Shown here: positions 10,801 to 22,810 of the stretch, in pieces | Layout of the letters: each line of letters opens with the position of its first letter | Position numbering within the stretch: the first letter of the stretch is position 1 | Origin: Delphinapterus leucas | Lineage: Eukaryota > Chordata > Mammalia > Artiodactyla > Monodontidae | DNA length: 64,000 nt | Reading direction: 5' to 3' | NCBI RefSeq assembly: GCF_002288925.2 | Contig: NW_022098037.1 | Location: forward strand, 1,452,384 to 1,516,383 | The notes under the pieces: generated by a model | What the model was told of the DNA's origin: nothing | Database searches by the model: none | What the model saw: only the letters and a program-made list of their open reading frames with translations | Position numbers and translations under genes: made by a program

Positions 10801-12067
10801 TAAGATTCTTTAAAGGCTCTAAAAAGATGGATGATCCTTTGTTTACTTGTACTAGATCCTGATTTCAAACAAAATGGAGTCTTTTGAAAAAATGAATAAG
10901 AAAAATCTTCCAAAGTTGAAGAATTTAGTGAAGCGAAGGCATACTTATGTAGCTGGCACAAGTGAGTAGCATAATGAAGATTAGCAGAAAAAGCAGTTTT
11001 GTAACTGTCTAAATTCTATAATAACCTGTGAAAAAATAAAAAACAAACCACTACATACAAAACACCCAGGATACAAATATTTGATAGAATTAAGAGTCCA
11101 AATTCCTAGAATAAACCATCCTTAATTCATCATTGCTGTTAAGGAGATTATATGGAATACTATCTGAGGAGGGCATTTGAAACAATGTTAAGAAGTCCAA
11201 AGTAAATATAGTAGAGACCAAGGTCAATAATTGCTATCTGTATAAAACTCTAAGTGCGGTCCCTGAGGTTGTGTCTTGAAGAGTACATAAGATTTTCCTT
11301 AGGGAGCAAAGACAAGAAGATAACCCCAAAGGAATATTCTGAATAGTCAGTAAGTAAACCAGAGGACATGTGTTGAATAAGTAGGTTCTATCTAGACCAC
11401 GGAATACATTATAGAGCTTAAGAATGATGAATTTATCCTGTAATACTGAAGATCCATTGAAGATTTTTGAGTAGGAAGTGATTGAAAGGTATATCAAATA
11501 TACTTTATTTTCCTCTCTTTTAAAAGATTTCCTTTTATCTCCTATCTTGTCTGTTATGTTTTTTCTTCCCCCTCCTTTATTATTTCTTTTCCAAAATTTT
11601 TACCCCAGCTTATACCTTCCAACAGCCAATGGCAGTCAAATGTATTTTCTGATAATGTTTGGAATTTTAAAAGGTTGTTAATTTTTATTTTATTGCTTTT
11701 TTGTATCCTTCCTACTTTTAAAACAACCATTTATTGAATACTATATAAACATAGATGCTGCAAATTATTGCTACTTTTCTTTAGAGGAACTAAACTATCA
11801 TCATAAGTCAGTTTATCTGGTGTGGTCTTGGAATGCCCAAGGCCTATATGTAATTTCACCCAACTCATAGGTTAGTCCTGGCCCACAAATTCCAGGCCTC
11901 AGGGGGCCACAGACATTTAGGGAAACCTCATCAAACATTCACATGTATCACAAGATAATGTGGACAGGTCAGTTCCCTCTGGAGTAAAGATTTCAGAGCA
12001 TTCCCTCATTCCTGCATGCCAAGGATTGGGATGAACCTCCCAGGGTCTGAAAGATGCCAGCCCAGCA

Positions 12068-12091
12068 AATATTTCTGCACACAGAAATATT
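12068..12091. repeat. Short hairpin, 9-bp arms
   Basis: aatatttct (12068-12076) and agaaatatt (12083-12091) are perfect inverted copies around a 6-base loop. This may be chance in A+T-rich DNA. Confidence 0.5.
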
Positions 12092-12453
12092 CAAGGAGCT
12101 GTCATTTTGAGAATTACCAAAAATAGCTGTAAATCATTACCTAGACCATTTGAAACAAGAAATCCTTCCTCAGCAATACAACTGTTACAGTTCAAGCTTG
12201 AAAGATCACCCACTATTTGATGCTCGTGAAAAATGTGCAAGTAAAACTAGGTCTTCACTGAAAAAAAAAAACAAAACAGAAAAAGGAAAATTTAGTAACA
12301 AGTTAAACATAGCTCTTATTTGGTACACAAACATAAGCTAGACAAAGAGCAGGAAAATGGGATTATGTATTTAAGGCTTAGTTGAAGAGTGGTGTCTGGC
12401 TTTATAATTGGAAAATGAGAAATCTATTTCAACAAAAAAATCTACAACTCCTA

Positions 12454-12483
12454 ATTATCTAAGAGGTATACCTCTTAGATAAT
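12454..12483. repeat. Perfect 30-bp palindrome without spacer
   Basis: The left arm attatctaagaggta (12454-12468) is followed immediately by its exact reverse complement (12469-12483). The flanking bases (a/a) break the symmetry. I recognise no transposon or known operator. Confidence 0.95.
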
Positions 12484-12581
12484 ACCTTGGCATTTTGGAT
12501 ATTCTATGAATTTCATAAACTCCTTTGCTATGCTGAGAGTATATTTTTTCTGTTGATGTCAAAAGTTTTCCTACCTATATC

Positions 12582-13164
12582 TGAAACCAAGCAAGACCCT
12601 GTGGGACTCCTGGGCATGAAAGCCTTTCTGTGTCCCCTGTTTTTTGTTTGCAGGGAATAGTCTTCAGCCTCCATGACCTTCCCTGAGTTCCAAAGGGCAG
12701 GTCCAAACAGTTGCTAATCAAGGAATGGAGGCGTTGCAAAGATAAGGGAGGAGCAGCCAAGAAACAGTAGTGCAGCCTTGGGGCAGGGTCCTGCTTCTGC
12801 TTCAAGGGACACACATAACAATATCTTTAAGCTCTTTACAGAACTAAAATTCCCAACAAATGGAAGATGTTAGCATTCTTCATTCCAGAGAAGCTTATCA
12901 AGAGAGACTACCTGAGGCCAGATTAAAGGAGTGCAGGCCCTGCACACACCCTGACCCTTATCAACAATTCCGCCCTTGAACCATTGCTATAAAATTCCTC
13001 ACCAAATCCTCCCAGGTTGGGACACACACTTTTGAGAGGCACAAGCCCGCTGTGTCCCTCTTTGCCTGGCAAAGCAATAAAGCTATTCTTTTCTACTTCA
13101 CCCAAAACTCTGTCTCCAAGATTTGATTCAGCACCGGTGCACAGAGGCCAAGTTTTCAGCCTCA
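12582..13164 (+). mobile_element. Solo LTR, ERV1-like
   Basis: A 583-bp block begins TG and ends CA. It has LTR architecture: a TATAAAA box at 12988-12994, an AATAAA signal at 13076-13081, a C/T-rich R/U5 side and CpG-containing sequence unlike its flanks. The four bases on either side, TATC (12578-12581) and TGTC (13165-13168), differ by one and may be the target duplication of a gammaretrovirus-like insertion. No gag, pol or env sequence adjoins, so it is probably a solo LTR from recombination. Family unassigned. Frames at 12575-12814, 12923-13165 and 13017-13271 are incidental. Confidence 0.68.
12988..12994 (+). promoter_or_regulatory. TATA box of the solo LTR
   Basis: TATAAAA lies 82-88 bases before the AATAAA at 13076, normal spacing for a compact retroviral LTR. 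It would fire antisense to NTN4. Activity is unknown. Confidence 0.6.
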
Positions 13165-13475
13165 TGTCTAATAGTATTTATTTGTTACTAATATTAACCT
13201 ACTTGCAAGTCATTTTTAGCATATTTATCTTACAGGGAGGGAATCATACAAACTTTGAACCAGTAATTTAAGGAATTACTGGAACAGCTTGCTCATTAAT
13301 ACCTGTGCACTTTGACAAATATTATATATTAGAGGCAAATAGACATGGAAGAGAAAATACCACTCCTTCATATGTAAGGCTATAGAAGTAAGAATCTAGG
13401 TGGGTGCAAAATGAGGAAATGATTCTTTCAAATCCGTCATTGGAAGATACACATCTTGCTTAGAAAAGCTGCTTT

Positions 13476-13815
13476 CTTTTTTATTATTTTTATTTATTTA
13501 TTTATTTATTTATTTATGTCTCTGTTGGGTCTTTGTTGCTGCGCACAAGCTTTCTCTAGTTGTGGGAGCAGGGGCTACTCTTTGTTGAGGTGTGAAGACT
13601 TCTCATTGCGGTGGCTTCTCTTGTTGCGTAACACGGGCTCTAGGCACGTGGTCTTCAGTAGTTGTGGCTCATGGGTTCTAGAGCGCAGGCTCAGTAGTTG
13701 TGGCACACAGGCTTAGTTGCTCCGCAGTATGTGGGATCTTCCTGGACCAGGGCTCGAACCCGTGTCCCCTGCATTGGCAGGCAGATTCTTAACCACTGTG
13801 CCACCAGGGAAGCCC
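13476..13815 (-). mobile_element. CHR-type SINE, full length
   Basis: An ATTT tail, the 'gttgggtctttgttgctg' body and the reversed head 'gccaccagggaagccc'. Target duplication gaaaagctgcttt occurs at 13463-13475 and 13816-13828. Confidence 0.96.
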
Positions 13816-15974
13816 GAAAAGCTGCTTTTTAATTGTTCTCTTTGGGGCAGTAGGGCTTCTAGTAGTCAGCAAACATAGAGTTGAGGAAATTGGCCATGGC
13901 AGGAGGTTGTGAGAATCTGGTTGTTTGCCATGTCAAGCATATGGGTTGGACAATCACTTATCAAGATGTTGTAGAATATTTAAACATTAGATGGAAGATT
14001 GGCTTTGACAACTTGTAAGGTCCTTCTAGTCTTAAGGTTCTATGATTCTAAGCCCTGCTGTTCTGTACTGTGAATACTGCCTGGTTGTAGGCAACTACTC
14101 ATAATCCTTTCTGAGCTACGAGATAAGACTTAAATGTCATATGGCTGGGTCCTATTGGCATCTCTCCAATGCAGCATGTTTCCAAATGATGTGAAAGTCA
14201 AACAAGGGAGAGCTAGGAGAATATCTCTTCTTTTTTGCAGGTACTACCTGATGTGGCACAAATGAAAAATAAATGTTAATAGTCTCTGAAGATGGATTTG
14301 CATTTGTCAATAATGACTATACCTAAACTAAATTGTATTCTTTCTGATTTTTCTTCTACTGTTTTCCTCCTTCTGAACTGCATTTTCCCCATTGCTTGTG
14401 ACTAAAGTAATTGTAGACTGTCATTCTAGCACCTGCCTTCCAAATAAAGGTATATTTCATCATCTAGTGATGCTCACCACAGACATTCACCATAATGGAA
14501 TTACCAAAGCGAATAATCAATCTGGTTAAAGCTTTGAAGGACTCAAATTAACTGAATTGTTTTGTGAATGTCTGATAAAATTTACTTCCCAACTGCTTTC
14601 CAAGAAAGAAAGGACCAACTATTGTTCATGTCCTACTAAACTTTATAATGAAAGCTAGCGGAAAAAAAGATTTTACAGCTAAATATTCAGAAATTCCTGA
14701 GTTTCATCAATTGACTAATTTCCTTGAGCTCTTGTGCCATTATTGTTTACATATACATGATTTTATTTTCATTCTTTGAATTCCAATGGGAAATGAATAT
14801 TCTTTCATACCATCATTGGAACTTTAAAAAATGTTTGTGAAGAAAGGATACAAACAGTGCCTATTCTATGAACCTAAGAAAAATGCCCACTTAAAGGCAG
14901 CTGTGGCAATTCACGGACCTCCATTTAGCTCTGACAAATGATTTAGAAAGTGGAACAATGCTTTGTAGCACCTTAAGACAAAATGTAAAGGCAAAAAACT
15001 GATTTAATTTCTAAAGAGATAGTATGTCCCTTTTAGAGAAAAGGATTAACTTCTAAAAGAATGAACTTCTTATGCATGAAAAGAGATAAATTCTAATAAC
15101 GGCCAGCCTGTTAGAACCTGCTCCTCTTAAGCAGGGCAAAAACAGGCACAACAATGCTACAGCATAAACCTTTGAATAGAAAGCATTGTGAGGAAAACAC
15201 GTCTTTTCATTAACAAATAAAATATTCCTCTACCCCTATTAAAGGTTTGCATGTTTTAATTTAACAGAAGAAGTGGGAGTTCTATGGTGAATATAAAGCA
15301 TAGTAATTGAGTTTGGTAAAAGGGGGCTTGAAACATACTGTCAGAATAGGATAAAATAGGCTGAAGCCCGAGTATTCCAAACGCTTGCCCAGTAATATAT
15401 ATAGCAAGAATGTAAGAAGTTGAAAAGCTCTACAGTCTATTCCTTGGTCTATACTTTAACACTAGAGAAAACGGGTCTTGTAAGAAAGCATGGGCAAAAA
15501 AATAGAGGTATAGAGCAGAAACAATTATGAGTAAAGAATGAAAATCAGCCACGAGAGGCTTCCCTGTCAGCCTGTTGCCTGAAATTCTTCCTATTGGGAC
15601 TCATTCCTGTAGCTTCTGAATGGTGCTTTAGGTTCAAGAGCTCCCTACAAAAATGTACCTAAGCTCAGAAGGCGTAAATCCTTAAATTATTAGCAACAAA
15701 CATATCAGCAGGGATTATAACCATCTGTTTTCAATCCTAAAACTGTACTCAGAGTTGCTTAAAGGAGGAAGAAGTTTCCTGGTGGAAGGAAAGGGAATGT
15801 CTAAAGGGGAGAGGGAAGGAGCCAAAGACAAACTGTGCCTACTTCACTATTTTGCCAAGAACCTTGCTCTGGCTGACAAACCTGGAAAAAAAACAAAAAC
15901 AAAAAACATGCATGGAGCCAATACAAATTTCATAGGAAAACTGCATGTAAGTACACTGTGTGGTAATCGTGTTT

Positions 15975-16075
15975 ATATACCTCTCTCCACTAAACTCTTG
16001 CAGGGAAGAAACTGTGGCTTAAATTTCTTTGAATCCCCAGTAACTGGCATATAATAGGTTTTCAATCAATATGTG
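15975..16075 (+). mobile_element. L2 3' end fragment
   Basis: 'actcttgcagggaagaaact', 'aactggcatataataggt' and 'tcaatcaatatgtgtt' match the last hundred bases of L2. Confidence 0.65.
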
Positions 16076-16439
16076 TTAATTTTTTTTTTTTATTCAGCCA
16101 ATGTATATTCAAATGAGCATTGAGAACCTTAGTTATTGAGTTTAGTTCCATTTTAAAAACTTCCCAAGAAAGCAGGGTGCTAATTATTCATTTGAAGTGG
16201 GAGTAGGATACTTTTGTTTGTCACAGAGCAGGATTTCGGGCAGACTAGGATTGAAGGACATTCAGCTTTGTCCAGAGTGCTTCTAGTCAAGGAATATTGG
16301 TAAATATGATGTTACATAGACTAGTCGTCTATAGTTGATCTGGGAGAACTACTGTAGGCCCAAGGAACATGGATTAGTCAGGGAGGGAAATGGGAACGGT
16401 AAAGATGAAGAAGAAGAAGATGATAATGATGATGATAAA

Positions 16440-16695
16440 TAATAACAATTAACAGTAGTAGTTAATATTGATTAGCATTTACTATGTACCAGGCACTGTT
16501 CTAGGCATTGTATAAATATTCATTGGATTCACACAAGAATAAGGTAGGTATATTACTTCCATTTCATAAATGAGGAAACTGAAGCCCAAAGAGTTTAAGT
16601 AATTTGCCCAAGGTCACAAAGCCAGTAAGTGGTGGAGCTATTTGAATTCTAGCAGTCTGACTCCAGAGCCACCATCTTAACCCTTAAACTATACT
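16440..16695 (-). mobile_element. MIR SINE, near full length
   Basis: The reverse MIR order is complete: 'tactatgtaccaggcactgt', 'ttcataaatgaggaaactga', 'ttgcccaaggtcacaaagcc', 'agtctgactccagagccacc'. A short (GAA)n(GAT)n tract sits just before it, at 16408-16440. Confidence 0.92.
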
Positions 16696-18315
16696 ATTTT
16701 GAAGACCCTGGGGAGTAGGATTTTTGAGGGATCTACTTTGGCCAGATCTCTTCAGTGTGTTACTTAAATAATATTGGTATGTTTCAAACCAGTTTGCCCT
16801 TGGAGAGCTCCTTGGGACAAAGGCTGGTTTGGACTCAAAGTCAGCCATTTCAAGGGTATTAAGTTCTTGAATGGATTATTTTTCCTATTCCTCTGGGAGG
16901 AACCTAGCAGTTTTCAAGATGGGTGAATATAGGAAGATTGGCCCCCATTTCCCATACCTGGCATGAATAAGTTCAGGGCATGTACTGGTAGAGAATACTT
17001 TTAGATTTTCATTGGTTCATTGTAAAATCTGTCTGTACACTGAAAATTCTGATGCCTCCTAGGGGCATTTCTGGGCCACTGCAAGTATTAACAACTCTTT
17101 AACTTATCAGAAACTCCCCTGAATAAATTTGCAAATGGAGATAATAGGAATGTAAATGAATTCTAATTAAAGATTTGCTCTTTGTGAATAGCCTCCCTTT
17201 TGTTATGTGCTCTCCCTATTAGATATGATTTCGTAGGGATAGATAGTAATATTATGTAGTGTGATGGCTTTTAAACAGTTTTAATTTATAAAGAATGGTA
17301 AGTGAGAACACTGTGCATAGCCTAATGATTCAGGTTAATTTTTAGATTCAGGTTGCTGGCTTATTTCCATTTTTTCAGGTACAAAACTTTGTATGCTCCA
17401 AAGCTTTTATTTGTATATCTAAATGGCAGTTTTTCTGTGCCATTGTGCATGCTATTTATCATATGAAATCAGGAGTTGAAGTAGTATTCAGAAGCGTGAA
17501 TCCACACACACAAAATTTCCAAATGCTACTAAATCTGTGTACTGCAAATTGTGGACATTAATTTTAAGATTTCGTAAAGATGTGTTTCAGCAGACCTCTG
17601 TTTTGTAGTATTACAGCTAGAACTAAGAACTAAAATCAAGTTTTGTGGTTTATCTTTCAACATTCATCATGGCGCTTTCTGTGAAATTAGATGATTGGTC
17701 AAAACCAAAAACAAAACAAAGCCCAAACAAACTTTCCAAACCAACTTCCCTGCAGAAAGGAAGGCAGAAACTGCTCCAGGACAGAGAAAAGCATTTTGGG
17801 CTTTCCAAATAAATTTCAAAACACTTTTGAGTTAAAAAATATGGTTAATAACGTAACCTTATTTAAAAGCCACATGAAAGAAGGTTTTAAAATATTCCCA
17901 TTGTTTTAAAATGTACTATTAGCTCAACAATGGTTTTAAAGTGAGCACTTTAGTTTAAATTTTGGGTTCTTCAGTAAATTTTAGGTAGGATTCTCTCTTA
18001 CCCTTCAGAGTGATGATTTCCTAGAATAAAGAAAATCTCTCCCTCTCTTTGTGAGTCCAGGTATAGGGACTACTTTTATTCATAACAATGGGCTTAAAAG
18101 GTTCAAATGTAGCAAGTTTTGGGAAACCACATTATCAACATTATCAGAATAATTTTCTTTGCATATTTCCCTAATTAACAAATAATGTTCTTTTTGTTTG
18201 GTAAAATTCAGATAAACTTTGAAATGCTGCCCCCCCCACCCCGCCCCAACCCCACGCCAAAAAAAAAAGACTAAGTGTTCTGGCTAGCATACTTTTGTGG
18301 GTTATCTCTGCCTTT

Positions 18316-19300
18316 TTTTTTTTTAACATCTTTATTGGAGTATAATTGCTTTACAGTGGTGTGTTAGTTTCTGCTTTATACCAAAGTGAATCAGTTATAC
18401 ATATACACATGTTCCCATATCTCTTCCCTCCTGTGTCTCCCTCCCTCCCACCCCTCTAGGCGGTCACAAAGCACCGAGCTGATCTCCCTGTGCTATGCGG
18501 CTGCTTCCCACTAGCTATCTATTTTACATTTGGTAGTGTATATATGTCCATGCCACTCTCTCACCTCGTCACAGCCTACCCCTACCCCTCCCCATATCCT
18601 CAAGTCCATGCTCTAGTAGGCCTGTGTCTTTATTCCCATCTTACCCCTAGGTTCTTCATGATCTTTTTTTTTTTTTTCTTAGATTTCATATATATGTGTT
18701 AGCATATGGTATTTGTTTTTCTCTTTCTGACTTACTTCACTCTGTATGACAGACTCTAGGTCCATCCACCTCACCACAAATAACTCAATTTCTTTTCTTT
18801 TTATGGCTGAGTAATATTCCATTGTGTATATGTGCCACATCTTCTTTATCCATTCATCTGTTGATGGACACTTAGGTTGCTTCCATGTCCTGGCTATTGT
18901 AAATAGAGCTGCAATGAACATTGTGGTACATGACTCTTTTTGAATTATGGTTTTCTCAGGGTATATGCCCAGTAGTGGGATTGCTGGGTCGTATGGTAGT
19001 TCTGTTTTTAGTTTTTTAAGGAGCCGTCATACTGTTCTCCATAGTGGCTGTATCAATTTACATTCCCACCAACAGTGCAAGAGGGTTCCCTTTTCTCCAC
19101 ACCCTCTCCAGCATTTATTATTTGTAGAATTTTTAATGATGGCCATTCTGACTGGTGTGAGGTGATAACTCATTGTAGTTTTGATTTGCATTTCTCTAAT
19201 AATTAGTGATGCTGAGCATCTTTTCACATGCCTGTTGGCCACCTGTATGTCTTCTATGGAGAATGTCTACTTAGGTCTTCTGCCCATCTCTGCATTTTAT
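18316..19300 (-). mobile_element. L1 3' end with ORF2 C-terminus, 5' truncated
   Basis: Poly(T) at 18316-18325 is the poly(A) of a minus-strand L1. The 3' UTR follows, with a 'ggcggtcacaaagcaccgag' block. From 18679 to about 19242 the minus strand codes the C-terminus of the L1 ORF2 protein, recognisable by YTMEYYSAIKRKEI and [11 protein letters not shown]. Stops and frame changes split it. The 5' end stops near 19300, so reverse transcriptase and endonuclease domains are absent and the element is dead. It is the least decayed L1 in the window. Confidence 0.93.
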
Positions 19301-19619
19301 TATCATATCACTGAACCATTTTACAACTCTGTAAGTTGTAGAAAATGAATAATAATTCAAATAACTCTTGTCCATAGAAATGCAAATCAGTTGTGTCTGA
19401 CAATGCAATTGATCATTGCCCTTCATATTGACCTATTTTGCACCTCTTTGTATATTTCTTCACTTACCAGTGTATGTGTGGTTCTTTGAATTTTCCTTTG
19501 AAGCAGTTATAAGGTCTTACTGGTACCTCATTAATTACTGGGTTAAGTAAAATGGTTGACACATGTTTATTTTATATCTGTGTGACAGTCATGGCTTTAC
19601 TCTTTAAAAATGTATCCTT

Positions 19620-19837
19620 GGGACTTCCCTGGTGGTGCAGTGGTTAAGAATCCGCCTGCCAATGCAGGGGACATGGGTTCAAGTCCTGGTCTGGGAAGAT
19701 TCCACGTGCCGCAGAGCGGCTGGGCCCGTGAGCCATGGCCGCTGAGCCTGCGCGTCCAGAGCCTGTGCTCCAAAAAGGGAGAGGCCAAAAAAGTGAGAGG
19801 CCCGTGTACCAAAAAAAAAAAAAAAAAAAAAAAAAAA
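19620..19837 (+). mobile_element. Cetartiodactyl SINE with intact poly(A)
   Basis: The head gggacttccctggtggtgca starts at 19620, followed by 'ttaagaatccgcctgcc', the 'gggttcaagtcctggtctgg' box-B-like part and a 27-base pure A tail (19811-19837). The long unbroken tail suggests a young insertion. Frames at 19597-19858 are SINE-derived. Confidence 0.95.
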
Positions 19838-21717
19838 GTGAAAATAGCATTAAACTAAAAATTGTGATGCTCAGGAAGCTTATGGAGATTACATTTAGAT
19901 AAGATCATACTATTACCAATTTATGTGATTTTTTTCTATCATTACTTCCTTACATAAAACTATTTCTTATTTGCTTTTTGTTTCCAATGGGTTTTAAAAA
20001 TTATTTCTGACTACTGGGCTTTTAAAAATGATGTCTGTCCAACAGGTATATTTATTTGGATAAATCCTACAAATGAATAGTTAGGTTACACGCATAATTT
20101 GGTTTCAGATTTGCATGTGTACAATGGCAATAAAGTAAGGTACTCTGATTTTAAGACATTTATTTCAGTGTATCTAAGGAATTGCCTCATAATATCAAAT
20201 TAGCTCCTTTTCTCCTCTATAACAGCTACAATTTCTTCAAGATATAGAACAAGAGAAGATTGACAAATATCATTAGAGTCTTGCTGCAGTTCTTTTTTAT
20301 AGGCAGACTTTGACTTTCCTAAAATACTATATAAGAAACTATCTTAGTATACAGCTAAGGCATCTGAAATTTCTTTCAAGCCCGATTACTGCCTGCGTTA
20401 CTGTGTTGAGTCACTGGGACAGTTGCTATCATACATAGCCGTGTGACCCACTCCATCTCTGCTCTTCGTTTGATCTCAGTTAAGTCTTGTTTTCATAAGT
20501 TCACTTTGCACTTGTCTTTTTATATTTAAACTTTTCCAAGGTCACAACACAAATCAGTGGCAAAACAGGGAACAGAACTCCCAAGAGAGTTCTAAAATAT
20601 TAGAGGCTTCCATCTTAGAACAGTGATGTCATCAGGAAGATTTTTTTTTTTTTCCTTCCCACAAACACCTAAAATAACTTCTTATGATAAAATCTCTGGA
20701 GGGAAAAAGGGATCATATCAATTTCAATTTTTTAGTATCTATTTAATTTGAATAATCTTAGAAAGAAATAGCAAAAGTAGAATTAACAATATATAACTTC
20801 TCCTACGCTGTTAAAACTATCAGACAAGAACCTAAGAAACTAAGTGAAGGGAAAAACTAGAACTCATTTTGTAAGCAACTTATCTGTCAAGCAGCATTTG
20901 ATGCGAGAAAGAAGGAAGGTCTTGTAGGGTTTTGTTCAATGTCTTTGAGGATTTAGATGGGTTTTTATAATTAGTTGGGGACCAGGTAAATTCTATTAGA
21001 AATGCTGTGGGGGATTATTAAGTATGTTTCACCACATTGACATTCGCTTGCTCAATGTATTCACATAGCTTTTGGTTATTTTAAAGGAAAATTCCTTGTC
21101 ACGGACTATTTTGCATTCTTATACAAAGTTTTTTCTTTCTTTTTCTTCTTTTTTTTTTTTTTAAATTCATTCTAGTTCACATTTCCCACTGTTTTCCTTT
21201 TTTCTTGACAGTTCTGTTTAACTGTCACTCAGTATTCTATACAATGCAGAGGGTGTTACAAAAGTTGACTTAAGATAAATGAGCCCCTGATTATAGTACA
21301 GGAAGCCAGTTGCTAGGGCATGGTTTCTTCCATAGTCTTTTGTTGTTGAATTAATTCATTCAGGTGCTTCTTTTCATATTGGAAAATTGCTTGTTTCCAG
21401 GTGAATCTTGTAAAATCTAGTCTTCATTATTGAGTATGCTTATATGAAAGATTAAGGTGGAAGTACTGATATTAAAAACTTATGCTTGTTTGGCAACTCT
21501 ATCAGAAAGCAGTCATTACCACATCTGTGATCATTTGAATATGTTCAGAAACAACAACCACAGATACTGAAAGAATTGGTTTTCTTCAATACCCATCCAT
21601 CCAAAGCTACTGCTTTTTAAAACAGTCGGCTTAATGACTGGGACTTGAAAAGAAATATATTCATTTTGTAAAGTTCCTTTATAACCAGCCATGGGTTGGT
21701 TGGTTTGTTTCTTAGTT

Positions 21718-22600
21718 TTTGATTTTTTCTTATTGAGATTATATTCACATAGCATAAAATTCATCATTTTAACAATTGTAAAGCATGCAATTCAGTGGTT
21801 TTTAGAATATCCAAAAAATTGTGCAATCATTGCCATCACCTAATTCCAGAGAATTTCCATCACCCCAAAAAGAAAACTTGTGCCCATTAAGCAGTCACTC
21901 CCCATTCCTCCCTGAGCTCCAACTCCTGGCAACCACTAACCTACTTTGTCTTTATGGATTTGCTTTTTCTGGACATTTCATAGAAAAGGAATAATACAAT
22001 ATGTGGCCTTTTGTGTCTGGCTTCTCTCACTTAGCATACTGTTTTCAAGGTTCATTTACGTTGTAGCATGTATCGGTACTGCATTCCTTTTTATGGTTGG
22101 ATAATACTCCATTATATGGATATACCACATTTTGTTTATTCATTCATCAGTTGATGGACACTGGGTTGTTTCCACTTTTTGGCTCCTATGAATAATGCTG
22201 CTATGAACATTCATGTAAAAGGTTTTGTGTAGACATATGTTTTCAGTTCACTTGGGCAGATACTGAGGAGTAGAATTGCTGGATCATATAATAACTCTGT
22301 GTTAAACTTTTTGAGGACCTGCCATACAGCAGCAGCACCATTTTACATTCCTGCCAGCAATGTATGAGGGTTCCAATTTCTCTACATCCTCATTAACACT
22401 TGTTATTATCTGTCTTTTTGGTTATAGTCATTCTAGTGGATGTGAAGCAGTATCTCATTGTGGTTTTGATTTGCATTTCCCTAATGCCTATGAATGTCAA
22501 GCATCTTTTCATGGGCTTATTGGACACTTGCATGTCTTCTTCGGAAAAATACCTATTTAAACCTTTGCCCATTTTTAAATTGGGTTCTTTTCTTAGCATT
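21718..22600 (-). mobile_element. Old L1 3' end with decayed ORF2 C-terminus
   Basis: It begins with 'ttattgagattatattcaca' and 'caattcagtggtttttagaa' (3' UTR in reverse). The minus-strand frame near 22393-22560 shows [23 protein letters not shown] L1 ORF2 sequence. It is more diverged than the copy at 18316. Confidence 0.88.
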
Positions 22601-22624
22601 ATGTGGATAAATGTGACATAAAGA

Positions 22625-22810
22625 GAATAAATTTTGGAATTAGATACATGGGGTTTCCAATCCCTGCTCTCAATAATCTTGGGTAAATTCCTTAATAACA
22701 AGACATAGTTTCCTACCTATAAAATAAGGATAATAGTACTGGCTCCATGTATTTGAGGATTAAAAGAGAAAATATATGTAGATGTGTGACACAATCAAGA
22801 ACAGTCATTA
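22625..22810 (+). mobile_element. MIR SINE
   Basis: 'cccctgctctcaataatctt' type start, 'gggtaaattccttaataaca', 'cctataaaataaggataa' and 'gaggattaaaagagaaa' give the MIR order. It follows the L1 end directly. Confidence 0.7.
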
